Assembly (NCBI GenBank): GCA_905198155.1
Contig: CAJKBQ010000010.1
Span: 21,286-85,285 of the forward strand
Origin: an uncultured Eubacteriales bacterium
GTDB taxonomy: Bacteria > Bacillota > Clostridia > Oscillospirales > Acutalibacteraceae
Direction: 5' to 3'
DNA: 64,000 nt
Position 1 is the first letter of the stretch. The number at the start of each line of letters is the position of its first letter. Made by a program: the position numbers and the translations under genes. The notes under the pieces are model-generated. The model saw nothing but the letters and a program-made list of their open reading frames with translations, did not search any database and had not been told where the DNA came from. Below are positions 43,697-52,154 of the stretch, in pieces.

Positions 43697-43869
43697 TGGG
43701 GTTCCGGCAAATTCTCAAAAAAACATTCCGGGTTTGTCCATCGATCGAAAATCACCTGTGATTCCCTGCAAATTCCTCAGTTCGGAAGCGAAATTCCGGC
43801 GGAAACTCCGCCGCATCCCGACGGAATATTGTGAACTCCGACAAACTTTTCTTTTTTTCTTTGGATAGG

Positions 43870-43898
43870 TTGACAAACCGAAAAAAATCAGCTACAAT
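43870..43898 (+). promoter_or_regulatory. Promoter of the xpt-nucleoside transporter operon
   Basis: TTGACA (43870-43875) and TACAAT (43893-43898) are 17 bases apart, about 35 bases before the riboswitch aptamer. Confidence 0.8.
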
Positions 43899-43931
43899 AT
43901 TGTCAATTCATTTTTGTGTACATACGCTTTG

Positions 43932-44086
43932 CCAATATATTTCCGGATGTATGGCCCGGATGTTTCTACCACAGCGCCGGGAAGCTGTGACTATTGGTTG
44001 GGCGGCTGCGTAAGGGACCGCACATCTGCGGTGCCTTTGTATCCGTTTACCCAACAGACTCGCCGTGCGCCAGTCTGTTTTTATTT
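43932..44086 (+). promoter_or_regulatory. Guanine riboswitch with terminator
   Basis: The aptamer (43932-43997) has the purine-riboswitch form. P1 is CCAATA/TATTGG, P2 is TCCGG/CCCGGA with loop ATGTATGG, the core is GTTTCTACC, and P3 is ACAGC/GCTGT with a CC-containing loop able to kiss L2. The specificity base in GACTATTGG (43991) is C, which marks guanine rather than adenine binding. AACAGACT (44053-44060) and AGTCTGTT (44072-44079) plus TTTATTTT form the terminator. GGTTGGG just after P1 can pair with CCCAAC at 44050-44055, an alternative that would block the terminator when guanine is absent. Guanine should therefore switch the operon off. Confidence 0.9.
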
Positions 44087-44110
44087 TCCTGCGCGAAGGG
44101 GTTTTGTGTA

Positions 44111-44689
44111 ATGAAAGAATTGGAAGAAAAAATCCGGGCGGAAGGTCAGGTGTATCCCGGCAATATTCTGAAAGTCGGCAGCTTTCTGAACCATCAGATC
44201 GACACCGATTTTCTGATGCGGATGGGCGCGGAAATTGCCCGGCTGTACGAAGGGTCCGGGGTCAACAAAATTCTGACGATCGAAGCGTCCGGCATTGCAA
44301 TTGCCGTCGCGGCGGCCAGCCAGCTGCACGTTCCGATGGTGTTCGCGAAAAAAAGCAAATCGCAGAACATCGCCGGGGACGTCTACGTGGCACAGGTATA
44401 CTCCTACACGCACGGCAACACCAATGCCGTCATCGTGCAGCGCGACGTGCTGAATCCGAGCGACCGGGTGCTGGTGATCGACGATTTTCTGGCCAACGGT
44501 CAGGCGCTGATGGGGCTGATCGACATCATTCACCAGGCGGGCGCCGAATTCGTGGGCGCGGCCATCGCGATCGAAAAGACGTTCCAGGGCGCGGGCGACC
44601 GGCTGCGCGCACAGGGGCTGCGCGTGGAGTCGCTGGCGATGATCGAATCGATGGACGAGCAGTCCATCCGGTTCCGTTCTTCTACTTGA
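44111..44689 (+). CDS. xpt: Xanthine phosphoribosyltransferase
   Basis: It converts xanthine plus PRPP to XMP in purine salvage. The 192-residue protein starts MKELEEKIRAEGQVYPGNIL and has the PRPP loop RVLVIDDFLANGQALMGLID (residues 121-140) and the ILTIEASGIAIAVAAASQLH segment of the Xpt branch, then VFAKKSKSQNIAGDVY. AAGGGG precedes the ATG. The guanine riboswitch directly upstream confirms the purine link. The substrate-binding gene of a nucleoside importer follows 55 bases later. Confidence 0.95.
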   Translation: MKELEEKIRAEGQVYPGNILKVGSFLNHQIDTDFLMRMGAEIARLYEGSGVNKILTIEASGIAIAVAAASQLHVPMVFAKKSKSQNIAGDVYVAQVYSYTHGNTNAVIVQRDVLNPSDRVLVIDDFLANGQALMGLIDIIHQAGAEFVGAAIAIEKTFQGAGDRLRAQGLRVESLAMIESMDEQSIRFRSST

Positions 44690-44744
44690 TGTAAATTTGT
44701 TTACATATATTTTTCTGCCATATGGCAAGGAGGGGCTTTCTTCT

Positions 44745-45950
44745 ATGAAAAAAATTCTGAGTGTTCTGCTGGCAGCGGTGCTGCTGCTGACGATGTGCGC
44801 GGCGTTCACGGGCTGCGAAAAAGAACCCGCAACGAGCGGTTCCAGCGACTTTAAGGTCGGCGCGATCTACATCAACAGCAAAAACGACACCGCCGGGTAC
44901 ACCTATGCGCACCACAAAGGCATCACCACTGCGATGAAAGACGCCGGGCTGGATCCGGACAAAGACCTCGCGATCATTGACAACGTTGCCGAAAACGCGG
45001 ACGACGTTAAGAAAGCGATCGACACGCTGGTCGGCCAGGGCTGCAAGATGATCATCGGCATCAGCTTCGGCTACATCGAAGCGATGGCGGAAAAAGCGGA
45101 AGAATATCCGGACGTGATCTTCTCCCATGCGACGGGCTACAAGTCCAACGAGAAAAACTTCAACAACTACTTCGGCCGGATCTATCAGGCGCGGTACCTG
45201 GCGGGCATCGCGGCGGGGCTGAAATCGCTGGAGCTGAATAATTACAACATCGGCTACGTTGCCGCGTACGGCACCGAATACGCCGAGACCTGCTCGGGCA
45301 TCAATGCGTTCGCGCTGGGCGCGCAGGCCGTGAATCCGGAAGCGATTGTCCACGTCAACGTGCTGAACGCGTGGGCCGACGAAATCAACGAAAAAGCGAT
45401 GGCCGAGGACCTGATCGACAACTACAACTGCGGCGTAATCGCCCAGCACTGCGACTCTGCGCAGCCGCAGATTGCGGCGGAAGCCAAAGGCGTGTTCGGC
45501 TGCGGATATAACTCCGACATGAACGCCGATGCGCCGAAAGCGCACCTGACCGCGCCGATCTGGCATTGGAACGTGTACTATCAGCTGGCGATTGAGACCG
45601 CGAAAAACGACCCGACGCACTTCATGGAGAAAGTCGGCAACTACTACGGCGGCCTCAAAGAGGGCATGGTCGCGATTTCTGACCTGAGCGAAAACTGCGC
45701 GCCCAATACCAAAGAATACACCGACGCCGTCACCGAGCTGATTAAGTCCGGCGAGTGGGACGTGTTCTCCGGCGTGAAGCTGTCGTTTGACAAAGACGGC
45801 AAGATCGTGAAAACCGATGCGGACCTGAAAGACAGCGCGGGCAACGTGATCGTTGCGGCGGGCGGCAAATCCGTGGAGGATTCTGTGATTCAGGGTTCGA
45901 TGAACTACTACGTTGCGGGCGTGCAGCAGGAAACGGGCGCTCAGAACTAA
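44745..45950 (+). CDS. BMP-family nucleoside-binding lipoprotein
   Basis: The 401-residue lipoprotein has signal MKKILSVLLAAVLLLTMCAA with lipobox FTGC and is anchored outside the membrane. It carries the BMP/PnrA-type purine-nucleoside binding domain: FKVGAIYINSKNDTAGYTYA, then YPDVIFSHATGYKSNEKNF, YQARYLAGIAAGLKSLELNN and NYNIGYVAAYGTEYAETCSG. AAGGAGG precedes the ATG. With the ATPase and two permeases downstream it forms a complete importer, and its place behind xpt and the guanine riboswitch suggests guanosine or other purine nucleosides as substrate (inference). Confidence 0.9.
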   Translation: MKKILSVLLAAVLLLTMCAAFTGCEKEPATSGSSDFKVGAIYINSKNDTAGYTYAHHKGITTAMKDAGLDPDKDLAIIDNVAENADDVKKAIDTLVGQGCKMIIGISFGYIEAMAEKAEEYPDVIFSHATGYKSNEKNFNNYFGRIYQARYLAGIAAGLKSLELNNYNIGYVAAYGTEYAETCSGINAFALGAQAVNPEAIVHVNVLNAWADEINEKAMAEDLIDNYNCGVIAQHCDSAQPQIAAEAKGVFGCGYNSDMNADAPKAHLTAPIWHWNVYYQLAIETAKNDPTHFMEKVGNYYGGLKEGMVAISDLSENCAPNTKEYTDAVTELIKSGEWDVFSGVKLSFDKDGKIVKTDADLKDSAGNVIVAAGGKSVEDSVIQGSMNYYVAGVQQETGAQN

Positions 45951-45967
45951 TTCCAGTCGAAACTTGC

Positions 45968-46012
45968 AGTATGACCGGAGCCGAAATTTCGTGCTCCGGC
46001 CGTACTCTTTTG
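45968..46012 (+). terminator. Hairpin between binding protein and ATPase genes
   Basis: AGTATGACCGGAGC (45968-45981) pairs with GCTCCGGCCGTACT (45993-46006) with one mismatch and is followed by CTTTTG. It is probably a partial terminator or mRNA stabiliser that leaves more binding protein than transporter. Confidence 0.55.
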
Positions 46013-46064
46013 TATATTTCGGGATTATTTTCCGAATTGACTCAAATAAAGGAGAATTTGCGGT

Positions 46065-47663
46065 ATGGCAGCGCCTTATGCGATTGAACTGAACAATATC
46101 TCAAAATCCTTCGGCAGCATTGCAGCGAACCGGAACATCAACCTCCGCGTGCGGGAAGGCGAGATCCTGGCGCTGCTCGGCGAAAACGGCTCCGGCAAAA
46201 CCACGCTGATGAATATGCTGTCCGGAATTTACCAGCCGGACACCGGCGCCATCACGCTGCACGGCAAACCCGTCACCATCCACTCCCCCGAGGACGCCAA
46301 GCGGCTGGGGATTGGGATGGTGCACCAGCACTTTAAGCTGGTGGATGCGTTTTCGGCGGCGGACAATATCTGGATGGGCGTGGAAACCCACGGGCTGCGC
46401 GGCCAGCTGCTGCGGGCATCCCGCTACCGGCAGATTGCGGCGATCAGCGAAAAATTCGGCTTTTCGATCGACCCGCACAAGCAGGTGCGGTATATGTCCG
46501 TCAGCGAAAAGCAAACGCTGGAAATCATCAAGGTGCTGTACTACGGTGCCAAAATCATCATCCTGGACGAGCCGACGGCCGTGCTGACCGTGCAGGAGGT
46601 GGAAAAGCTGTTCGATATGCTGCGTCGGATGAAGGCGGAGGGGCATTCGATCATCATCATCACGCACAAACTCAACGAAGTGATGGCCATCAGCGACCGG
46701 GTGGCGATTCTGCGCAAAGGCGAGTACATCAAAACGGTGGACACCGCGCAGACCAGCGAGCAGGAACTGACCGACCTGATGGTCGGCCGCAAGGTGGACT
46801 TGAATATCGACCGGCCCAAGCTGGAAAAGAAAACCCCGCTGCTCGAAATCCGCGACCTCACCATCCGCAGCGACGAAGGCAGCGTGGCGATTGACGGCGT
46901 CAATTTCTACATCCGCGGCGGCGAAATGCTCGGCGTGGCCGGGATTGCAGGCTGCGGGCAGAAAGAACTGTGCGAAGCCATCGCCGGGCTGCGGCCGATT
47001 GAAAGCGGCAAGATCATCCACAAAGGCGACAACATCGTGGGCATGAGCCCCAAGCAGATCATTGAAAAGGGCATTGCCATGAGCTTCATCCCGGAAGATC
47101 GGCTGGGCATGGGACTGGCGCCGTCGATGTCGATTGTGGACAATATGCTGCTGAAAAACTACGCCGCCACCAGTAAAACCCCGTTTGTCAACCGCAAACT
47201 GGGGCGGCAGACGGCAGATCGCGTGATCGAAGAGCTGGGCGTCGTCACCCCGTCGGCCGACACGCCGGTGCGGCTGCTGTCCGGCGGCAACGTGCAGAAA
47301 GTGCTGCTGGGGCGCGAAATTCAGGCCGGGCCGAACGTGATTATCACCGCGTACCCGGTGCGCGGGCTGGACATCAACTCGTCGTACGCAGTGTATCACA
47401 TCCTCAACGAGCAGAAAAAGTCCGGCGTCGGCATCCTGTACGTCGGCGAGGATCTGGACGTGATGCTGGCACTGTGCGACAAGATCATGGTGCTGTGCCA
47501 CGGCAAACTGATGGGCGTGGTGCACGCGCACAAAACCACCAAAGAGCAGCTCGGCCTGATGATGACCGGTGCGCTCGACCTGTCCGACCAAAACGGAAAA
47601 ATTGCCGGAATCGCGAAAGACTCCCGCATTCCGGTCGAAACGGAGGTGTCCGACCATGGCTGA
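46065..47663 (+). CDS. Nucleoside ABC transporter ATPase (two nucleotide-binding domains)
   Basis: The 532-residue protein is a fused double ATPase of the sugar/nucleoside (RbsA/NupO-like) type. In domain 1, Walker A LLGENGSGKTTLMNMLSG lies at about 36-53, the signature-like MSVSEKQTLEI near 146 and Walker B IIILDEPTAVL. Domain 2 has the degenerate Walker A GVAGIAGCGQKELCEAIAGL (near 290), signature LLSGGNVQKVLLGREI and AYPVRGLDINSSY where Walker B normally ends. Domain 2 is usually catalytically degenerate in this family (family knowledge). Permease genes follow; the first overlaps its end by eight bases. Confidence 0.9.
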   Translation: MAAPYAIELNNISKSFGSIAANRNINLRVREGEILALLGENGSGKTTLMNMLSGIYQPDTGAITLHGKPVTIHSPEDAKRLGIGMVHQHFKLVDAFSAADNIWMGVETHGLRGQLLRASRYRQIAAISEKFGFSIDPHKQVRYMSVSEKQTLEIIKVLYYGAKIIILDEPTAVLTVQEVEKLFDMLRRMKAEGHSIIIITHKLNEVMAISDRVAILRKGEYIKTVDTAQTSEQELTDLMVGRKVDLNIDRPKLEKKTPLLEIRDLTIRSDEGSVAIDGVNFYIRGGEMLGVAGIAGCGQKELCEAIAGLRPIESGKIIHKGDNIVGMSPKQIIEKGIAMSFIPEDRLGMGLAPSMSIVDNMLLKNYAATSKTPFVNRKLGRQTADRVIEELGVVTPSADTPVRLLSGGNVQKVLLGREIQAGPNVIITAYPVRGLDINSSYAVYHILNEQKKSGVGILYVGEDLDVMLALCDKIMVLCHGKLMGVVHAHKTTKEQLGLMMTGALDLSDQNGKIAGIAKDSRIPVETEVSDHG

Positions 47664-48777
47664 TTCGCACATTCGGGTCATCAAGCACGACTCCCCCACC
47701 CAGCGCAAAGTGCTGCTGTACATCGGCGCGATTCTGATCGCGCTGCTGATCGGTGCGGTGCTGCTGCTGATCCTGGGGGTGAATCCGCTGTCGTATTACG
47801 GCAAGATGATTACCATGGGCATGCCCGGCAATGCGATTGCGTATAAAAATTTTGAAAACTACCTGAAAGTCTTTGTCCCGCTGCTGGTCACGTCGCTGGC
47901 GCTGGCGCTGGCGTTCAAAATGCGGTTCTGGAACATCGGCGGCGAAGGCCAGTTCATCGTGGGCGCGATTCTGTCGGCGACGGTGGCGTTCCAACTGGGC
48001 GGCAAGCTGCCGACGGTCATCGCACTGCTGCTGATGGCGGCGGCCGCAATGGTCGGCGCCGGGCTGTACGGGCTGATCGCCGCATCGCTCAAAGTCCGGT
48101 TCGGCACCAACGAAACGCTGATGACGCTGATGCTCAACTACATCGCGCTGTATGTGCTGGTGTATCTCGGCGAAACGAAAGCGGACTGGAACTTTTACCT
48201 GAATCCGGAATCGGTGCGGCCAATCTTCGGGTCGTTCGCCAAGCTGGTCAAAATGCCGGTGATCCGGCTGGGACGGTTTTCGCTGAGTTTGGCCGTCATT
48301 GTCGCGTGCGCGCTGTGCGTGCTGATGGCCGTGTATATGAAGTACACCAAGCACGGCTACGAGCTGACGGTGGTCGGCGACAGCGAAGGCACCGCCCGCT
48401 ACGCCGGGATGAAGGTCAACCGGATCGTGCTGCGGACGGTATTCGCGTCGGCCGCACTGGTGGGGCTGGCCGGAATGCTGAAAACCACCACAGCCGGGGT
48501 GCTGTCCACCTCCATCACGGACAGCGTCGGCTGGACGGGTGTCATCGTCGCGTGGCTGGCCAAGCTGAGTATGCCGATGATTTTTGTGGTGTCGGCGCTG
48601 ATCGGCATTCTGCAATACGGCAGCACCGTTGCCAGTTCTACCTATGCGGCGGTGGACGTCAACTTTGCCAATATGCTCCAGGGCGTGATTCTCTTCTGCG
48701 TATTGACGGCCGATTTCTTCGCGCATTTCCGCATCGTGATCGATCATCGGCAATCCACCGGAAAGGACGGCGAATAA
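47656..48777 (+). CDS. Nucleoside ABC transporter permease, subunit 1
   Basis: The 373-residue BPD_transp_2-family membrane protein has about ten hydrophobic helices, for example KVLLYIGAILIALLIGAVLL, VFVPLLVTSLALALAFKMRF and the family motif MRFWNIGGEGQFIVGAIL, then FGTNETLMTLMLNYIALYVL. The cytoplasmic loop YELTVVGDSEGTARYAGMKV contacts the ATPase. ATG 47656 with GGAGG upstream overlaps the ATPase gene end. It pairs with the second permease to form the channel. Confidence 0.9.
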   Translation: MADSHIRVIKHDSPTQRKVLLYIGAILIALLIGAVLLLILGVNPLSYYGKMITMGMPGNAIAYKNFENYLKVFVPLLVTSLALALAFKMRFWNIGGEGQFIVGAILSATVAFQLGGKLPTVIALLLMAAAAMVGAGLYGLIAASLKVRFGTNETLMTLMLNYIALYVLVYLGETKADWNFYLNPESVRPIFGSFAKLVKMPVIRLGRFSLSLAVIVACALCVLMAVYMKYTKHGYELTVVGDSEGTARYAGMKVNRIVLRTVFASAALVGLAGMLKTTTAGVLSTSITDSVGWTGVIVAWLAKLSMPMIFVVSALIGILQYGSTVASSTYAAVDVNFANMLQGVILFCVLTADFFAHFRIVIDHRQSTGKDGE

Positions 48778-48779
48778 TC

Positions 48780-49772
48780 ATGGATCGTACCAATACCATT
48801 ACGCTGTTTTTGTACAACATCGTCGTGTACAACATCCCGCTGCTGTACGGCACCGTCGGCGAAATTCTGACCGAAAAATCCGGCAGTTTGAACCTGGGCG
48901 TGGAAGGCATCATGGCCGTCGGCGCGATGTTCGGCTACCTGGTCGGCTGCTGGACGAACTCGATGCTGATGGGCATCCTGATCGCGTTCCTGTCGGCGGC
49001 GCTGTGCGGGCTGCTGTTCGCCGTGCTGACCGTCACGCTGCAAGCCAATCAGAATGTCACCGGCCTTACGATCACGACGTTCGGCCTGGGGCTGTACTTC
49101 TTCGTCGGCAACGGCGTGAAGGCCAACGGCTGGCCGGCGATGAACAGCGCCAGCGCGCTGCAGGCCGGGTTTGCCGACCTGCCGATTCCGCTGCTGTCGA
49201 AAATCCCGGTGATTGGCAAAGGGCTGTTCACGCACAACATTTTGATCTACCTCGGCGTGCTGATTGCGGTACTGGCGTGGGCGTACCTGAAATACACCAA
49301 ATGCGGGCTGCGGCTGCGTGCGGTCGGCGAAAATCCGGCGGCGGCCGATTCCGTCGGCATCAACATCGTCCGGTACAAATACCTGCACATCATGATCGGC
49401 GCGGGGATTATGGGCATCGGCGGCTACTACATGGGGCTGAACATGGCCGGCAGCCTGTCCAGCAGCTGCTGGATCAACGGCTACGGCTGGATCGCCGTCG
49501 CGCTGGTGATCTTCGCGAAGTGGAATCCGCTGTTTGCGATTCTGGGCACGTTTGTGTTCGGATTTTTCAACACACTGCGCGTTGCCAGCGGGTCGCTGGC
49601 CGCGGCATTCCCGTCGGCACTGGGCTGGCTGAGCGCGATTCCGGCGCAGTTTTTCCAGATGCTCCCGTTCCTGATTACCGCCATCGTACTGGTTACCGGA
49701 TCGATCCGCAAAAATGCGCAGTCGAACCAACCGGCCGCCATCGGCGCGAATTACTTCCGCGAAGAGCGCTGA
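48780..49772 (+). CDS. Nucleoside ABC transporter permease, subunit 2
   Basis: The 330-residue partner permease has the conserved start YNIPLLYGTVGEILTEKSGS and LNLGVEGIMAVGAMFGYLVG, followed by helices and the loop GLRLRAVGENPAAADSVGIN that engages the ATPase. The last helix reads FFQMLPFLITAIVLVTGSIR. The ATG lies two bases after the previous stop. Its own stop lies inside a 75-bp intergenic repeat that ends in a terminator, closing the xpt operon. Confidence 0.9.
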   Translation: MDRTNTITLFLYNIVVYNIPLLYGTVGEILTEKSGSLNLGVEGIMAVGAMFGYLVGCWTNSMLMGILIAFLSAALCGLLFAVLTVTLQANQNVTGLTITTFGLGLYFFVGNGVKANGWPAMNSASALQAGFADLPIPLLSKIPVIGKGLFTHNILIYLGVLIAVLAWAYLKYTKCGLRLRAVGENPAAADSVGINIVRYKYLHIMIGAGIMGIGGYYMGLNMAGSLSSSCWINGYGWIAVALVIFAKWNPLFAILGTFVFGFFNTLRVASGSLAAAFPSALGWLSAIPAQFFQMLPFLITAIVLVTGSIRKNAQSNQPAAIGANYFREER

Positions 49773-49842
49773 CCGCGCCGCGCACTCCCCCATCTTTGCA
49801 ATATCCACCGCTCGCAGCCTGCCGCTGCGGGCGGATTTTTTG
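49768..49842 (+). repeat. 75-bp terminator-bearing repeat, copy A
   Basis: It begins at the stop codon of the permease gene and runs to the end of a T6 tract. Its second half is a terminator: an 11-bp stem CCGCTCGCAGC/GCTGCGGGCGG, then ATTTTTT. Seventy of 75 bases match copy B at 51940-52014. Confidence 0.8.
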
Positions 49843-49902
49843 TGTCGGGAGCGGAATCGATTCCAATGCACCAAAATCGTTGATTTCCGCGCACTTTTGG
49901 GA

Positions 49903-49931
49903 TTGACGGCCGGGGGAAAAGCGGGTATAAT
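49903..49931 (+). promoter_or_regulatory. Promoter of the AraC gene at 49980
   Basis: TTGACG (49903-49908) and TATAAT (49926-49931) are 17 bases apart. Confidence 0.75.
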
Positions 49932-49979
49932 GAAACCGGAAAATCGATTTTCTTTCAACCCATTAATCGGAGGATGCTC

Positions 49980-50807
49980 ATGTTAGAACAGCGTTACCCG
50001 GTGGCGCACGCACGCCAGCTGATGCATATCGGGTCGGACGGCGGGCTGATATCCGTCCGGCAATATGAAAAACGCGCGCAGCGTCGCACCGCGCATTACC
50101 ACGATTTTTGCGAACTGGAATATGTGCTGGACGGCCGCGCGGACTGCGTCGTCAACGGGCTGCGGATTGCACTGAAGCGCGGCAGCTTCGTTTTGGTGCG
50201 CCCCACGGACATTCATCGCTACGACGTCCCGCCGGGGGCACCGCTGCGCGTGATTTCGGTGCGGTTTTCGGAACGGATGCTGAGCGAAGCGGTGCTGCGC
50301 GCCGTCTGCGCGTCCGGCGGCGTGCTGCGCGCGCAAAGTACCCGGGTGGAGCCGCTGCTGCGGTCGCTGCTGCACGAATCGCAGCAGCCGGACGCATGGT
50401 CGATCGAAGTCTGCCGCGCGGCGCTGACCGCGCTGATTGTTCGGCTACTGCGCGCTGCGCATTCCGCACCGGCGGACGATGCGCGCGACCCCCGCGTCCG
50501 CGCGGCAGAGCAAATCATCCGGCTGCGCTGCGGCGAACCGCTTACGCTGGCGTCCGTCGCGGCGGAACTGCATCTTTCCGCCAATCACTTCGGCGTATTG
50601 TTCCGCACGGAAATGGAGCAGCCGTTCCGCACATTTTTGCAGCGCGTCCGGCTGTCGGCGGCGCTCAACCGGATCCTGCATTCGCTGGACTCCGTTCAGG
50701 CCATCGCGCTGGAATGCGGATTTTCGTCGCAGACCACGTTCGCCCGGGCGTTCCGCGCGCAATACGGCGTATCGCCGCTGGAAGCGCGGCGGCTCGGCAC
50801 AATTTGA
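49980..50807 (+). CDS. AraC-family transcription regulator
   Basis: The 275-residue protein has a cupin-type sensor (AHYHDFCELEYVLDGRADCV, then KRGSFVLVRPTDIHRYDVPP) in the first third. The two helix-turn-helix units are LTLASVAAELHLSANHFGVL, FRTFLQRVRLSAALNRILHS and VQAIALECGFSSQTTFARAF, ending YGVSPLEARRLG. GGAGG at 49969-49973 is six bases before ATG 49980; the ATG at 49974 touches it and is less likely. It is followed after 21 bases by the GH-A hydrolase gene, its probable target and operon partner. Confidence 0.85.
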   Translation: MLEQRYPVAHARQLMHIGSDGGLISVRQYEKRAQRRTAHYHDFCELEYVLDGRADCVVNGLRIALKRGSFVLVRPTDIHRYDVPPGAPLRVISVRFSERMLSEAVLRAVCASGGVLRAQSTRVEPLLRSLLHESQQPDAWSIEVCRAALTALIVRLLRAAHSAPADDARDPRVRAAEQIIRLRCGEPLTLASVAAELHLSANHFGVLFRTEMEQPFRTFLQRVRLSAALNRILHSLDSVQAIALECGFSSQTTFARAFRAQYGVSPLEARRLGTI

Positions 50808-50828
50808 ATCGAAAGGAATCGAACAGAT

Positions 50829-51944
50829 ATGAATGGACAATGGAGCAAAGAAAAAGCCTGGCAATGGTACAACGCACGGCCGTGGATTCGCGGGTGCAAT
50901 TATATGCCCAGCGACTGCGCCAATCGCGTGGACGAGTGGCAGGAATTCGGGTTTGCGCAGCGGCTGGAAACCGCCAAGCGGGAGATCGCGCTGGCAGAAG
51001 AAATTGGGTTCAACTCCGTGCGGATTATCCTGGAATTTCAGGTGTGGGACCGGCAGCACGACGGGTTTATGCATCGGCTGGATCAATACCTGGCGCTGTT
51101 CGCGCAGCACGGCATTTCCGCCATGGTCGTGCTGGCCAACGATTGCTGCGTACCGAAGTCAAAATGGAAACCCATTGAACTGGGACCGCAGCCGTACGAC
51201 CTAGGCTATCACGGCGGCACGAAAAACACCCCGCATTTTCGCGACCAAACCGAAGAACCGCGGTGGAACGTGCTGGACGACCCGGATATCCGCCCCCGAT
51301 ACTACGCGTTCGCGCGCGAGATTCTGCAAACCTATGCGCACGACGACCGCGTGATTGTTTGGGATTTGTTCAACGAACCAGGCGGGGCGCGCGGGCTGCA
51401 AAGTATGCCGTATCTGGAAAAACTGTTTGAAATTGCGTGGACCGTCGCACCGGATCAGCCGTTGTGCGCCGATGTTTGGAACCCGGTGAAGGGCGGGCGC
51501 GCGTACGACGAAATCGAGCAGCGCGCGATGGATTTGTCCGACGTAATCAGCTGGCACAATTACGGATCCTTTGACAGCAACATCGACCGGATCGAGCAGC
51601 TGCGCACCACCGGGCGGCCGCTGATTAACACCGAGTGGCTGAACCGGATTCTGCACAACACCGTTGAAGAAACGTACCCGCTGTTCTACCTGGAAAAAAT
51701 CGGGTGCTACAATTGGGGATTTGTCGCCGGGAAGTCGCAGACGTACGAACCGTGGGAAAGCCTGTGGCAAAACTACGACGAAGGCCGCGGCAGGGCGTAC
51801 GACTTTACCAAGTGGCAGCACGATTTGTTCCGCCCCAGCCTGCGGCCGTATGACCCCAGGGAAATTGAAGTGATTCGCCATTACAACAAAAAGGCCGATG
51901 CGCGGTTCCGCTCCGGGCTGGACGGGCGGCTGTTCCACCGCTGA
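50829..51944 (+). CDS. Clan GH-A glycoside hydrolase (GH5-like)
   Basis: The 371-residue protein is a (beta/alpha)8-barrel hydrolase. ARPWIRGCNYMPSDCANRVD begins the barrel. VIVWDLFNEPGGARGL carries acid/base Glu at residue 183, ISWHNYGSFDSN follows, and LINTEWLNRILHN carries nucleophile Glu at about 269. The spacing of the two Glu residues after strands 4 and 7 is that of clan GH-A; assignment to GH5 or a nearby family is tentative. There is no signal peptide, so it acts inside the cell. AAAGGAATCG precedes the ATG. It shares a transcript with the upstream AraC gene and ends in a 75-bp terminator repeat. Confidence 0.75.
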   Translation: MNGQWSKEKAWQWYNARPWIRGCNYMPSDCANRVDEWQEFGFAQRLETAKREIALAEEIGFNSVRIILEFQVWDRQHDGFMHRLDQYLALFAQHGISAMVVLANDCCVPKSKWKPIELGPQPYDLGYHGGTKNTPHFRDQTEEPRWNVLDDPDIRPRYYAFAREILQTYAHDDRVIVWDLFNEPGGARGLQSMPYLEKLFEIAWTVAPDQPLCADVWNPVKGGRAYDEIEQRAMDLSDVISWHNYGSFDSNIDRIEQLRTTGRPLINTEWLNRILHNTVEETYPLFYLEKIGCYNWGFVAGKSQTYEPWESLWQNYDEGRGRAYDFTKWQHDLFRPSLRPYDPREIEVIRHYNKKADARFRSGLDGRLFHR

Positions 51945-52014
51945 CCGTGCCGTGCGCTCCCCCATCTTTACAATATCCACCGCTCGCAGCATGCCGCTGC
52001 GGGCGGATTTTTTG
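51940..52014 (+). repeat. 75-bp terminator-bearing repeat, copy B
   Basis: It has the same position relative to the upstream stop codon and the same 11-bp terminator stem and T6 as copy A. The five differences are at two C/T, two A/G and one C/A sites and lie outside the paired bases. Confidence 0.8.
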
Positions 52015-52070
52015 GCAATCTGCAAATTTTCCGCGCGAAAAAAGTTCAAAGAATTGTTACATCGGATTCG

Positions 52071-52099
52071 TTGCCTCCGCCGAACGATTGTGCTATAAT
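52071..52099 (+). promoter_or_regulatory. Promoter of the CBS-lactonase pair
   Basis: TTGCCT (52071-52076) and TATAAT (52094-52099) are 17 bases apart. Confidence 0.6.
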
Positions 52100-52154
52100 A
52101 CGCTTGCAAACCCAAAACAACGCAAACGACCGATTGAAACGGAGGCGTTTTGAT

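Noticed and set aside
43677..43868. 63-codon frame between the MFS and xpt genes
   Set aside because: It overlaps the MFS promoter, has no ribosome site, and its protein has no recognisable pattern.
44065..44694. 209-codon alternative frame over xpt
   Set aside because: It is the +2 frame of xpt, Arg/Gly-rich without motifs; the xpt frame has the PRPP loop and family start.
46101..47723. 540-codon antisense frame opposite the ABC ATPase gene
   Set aside because: Composition is that of an antisense shadow (very rich in His, Gln, Arg), with no motif or ribosome site; the plus strand is a clear ATPase.
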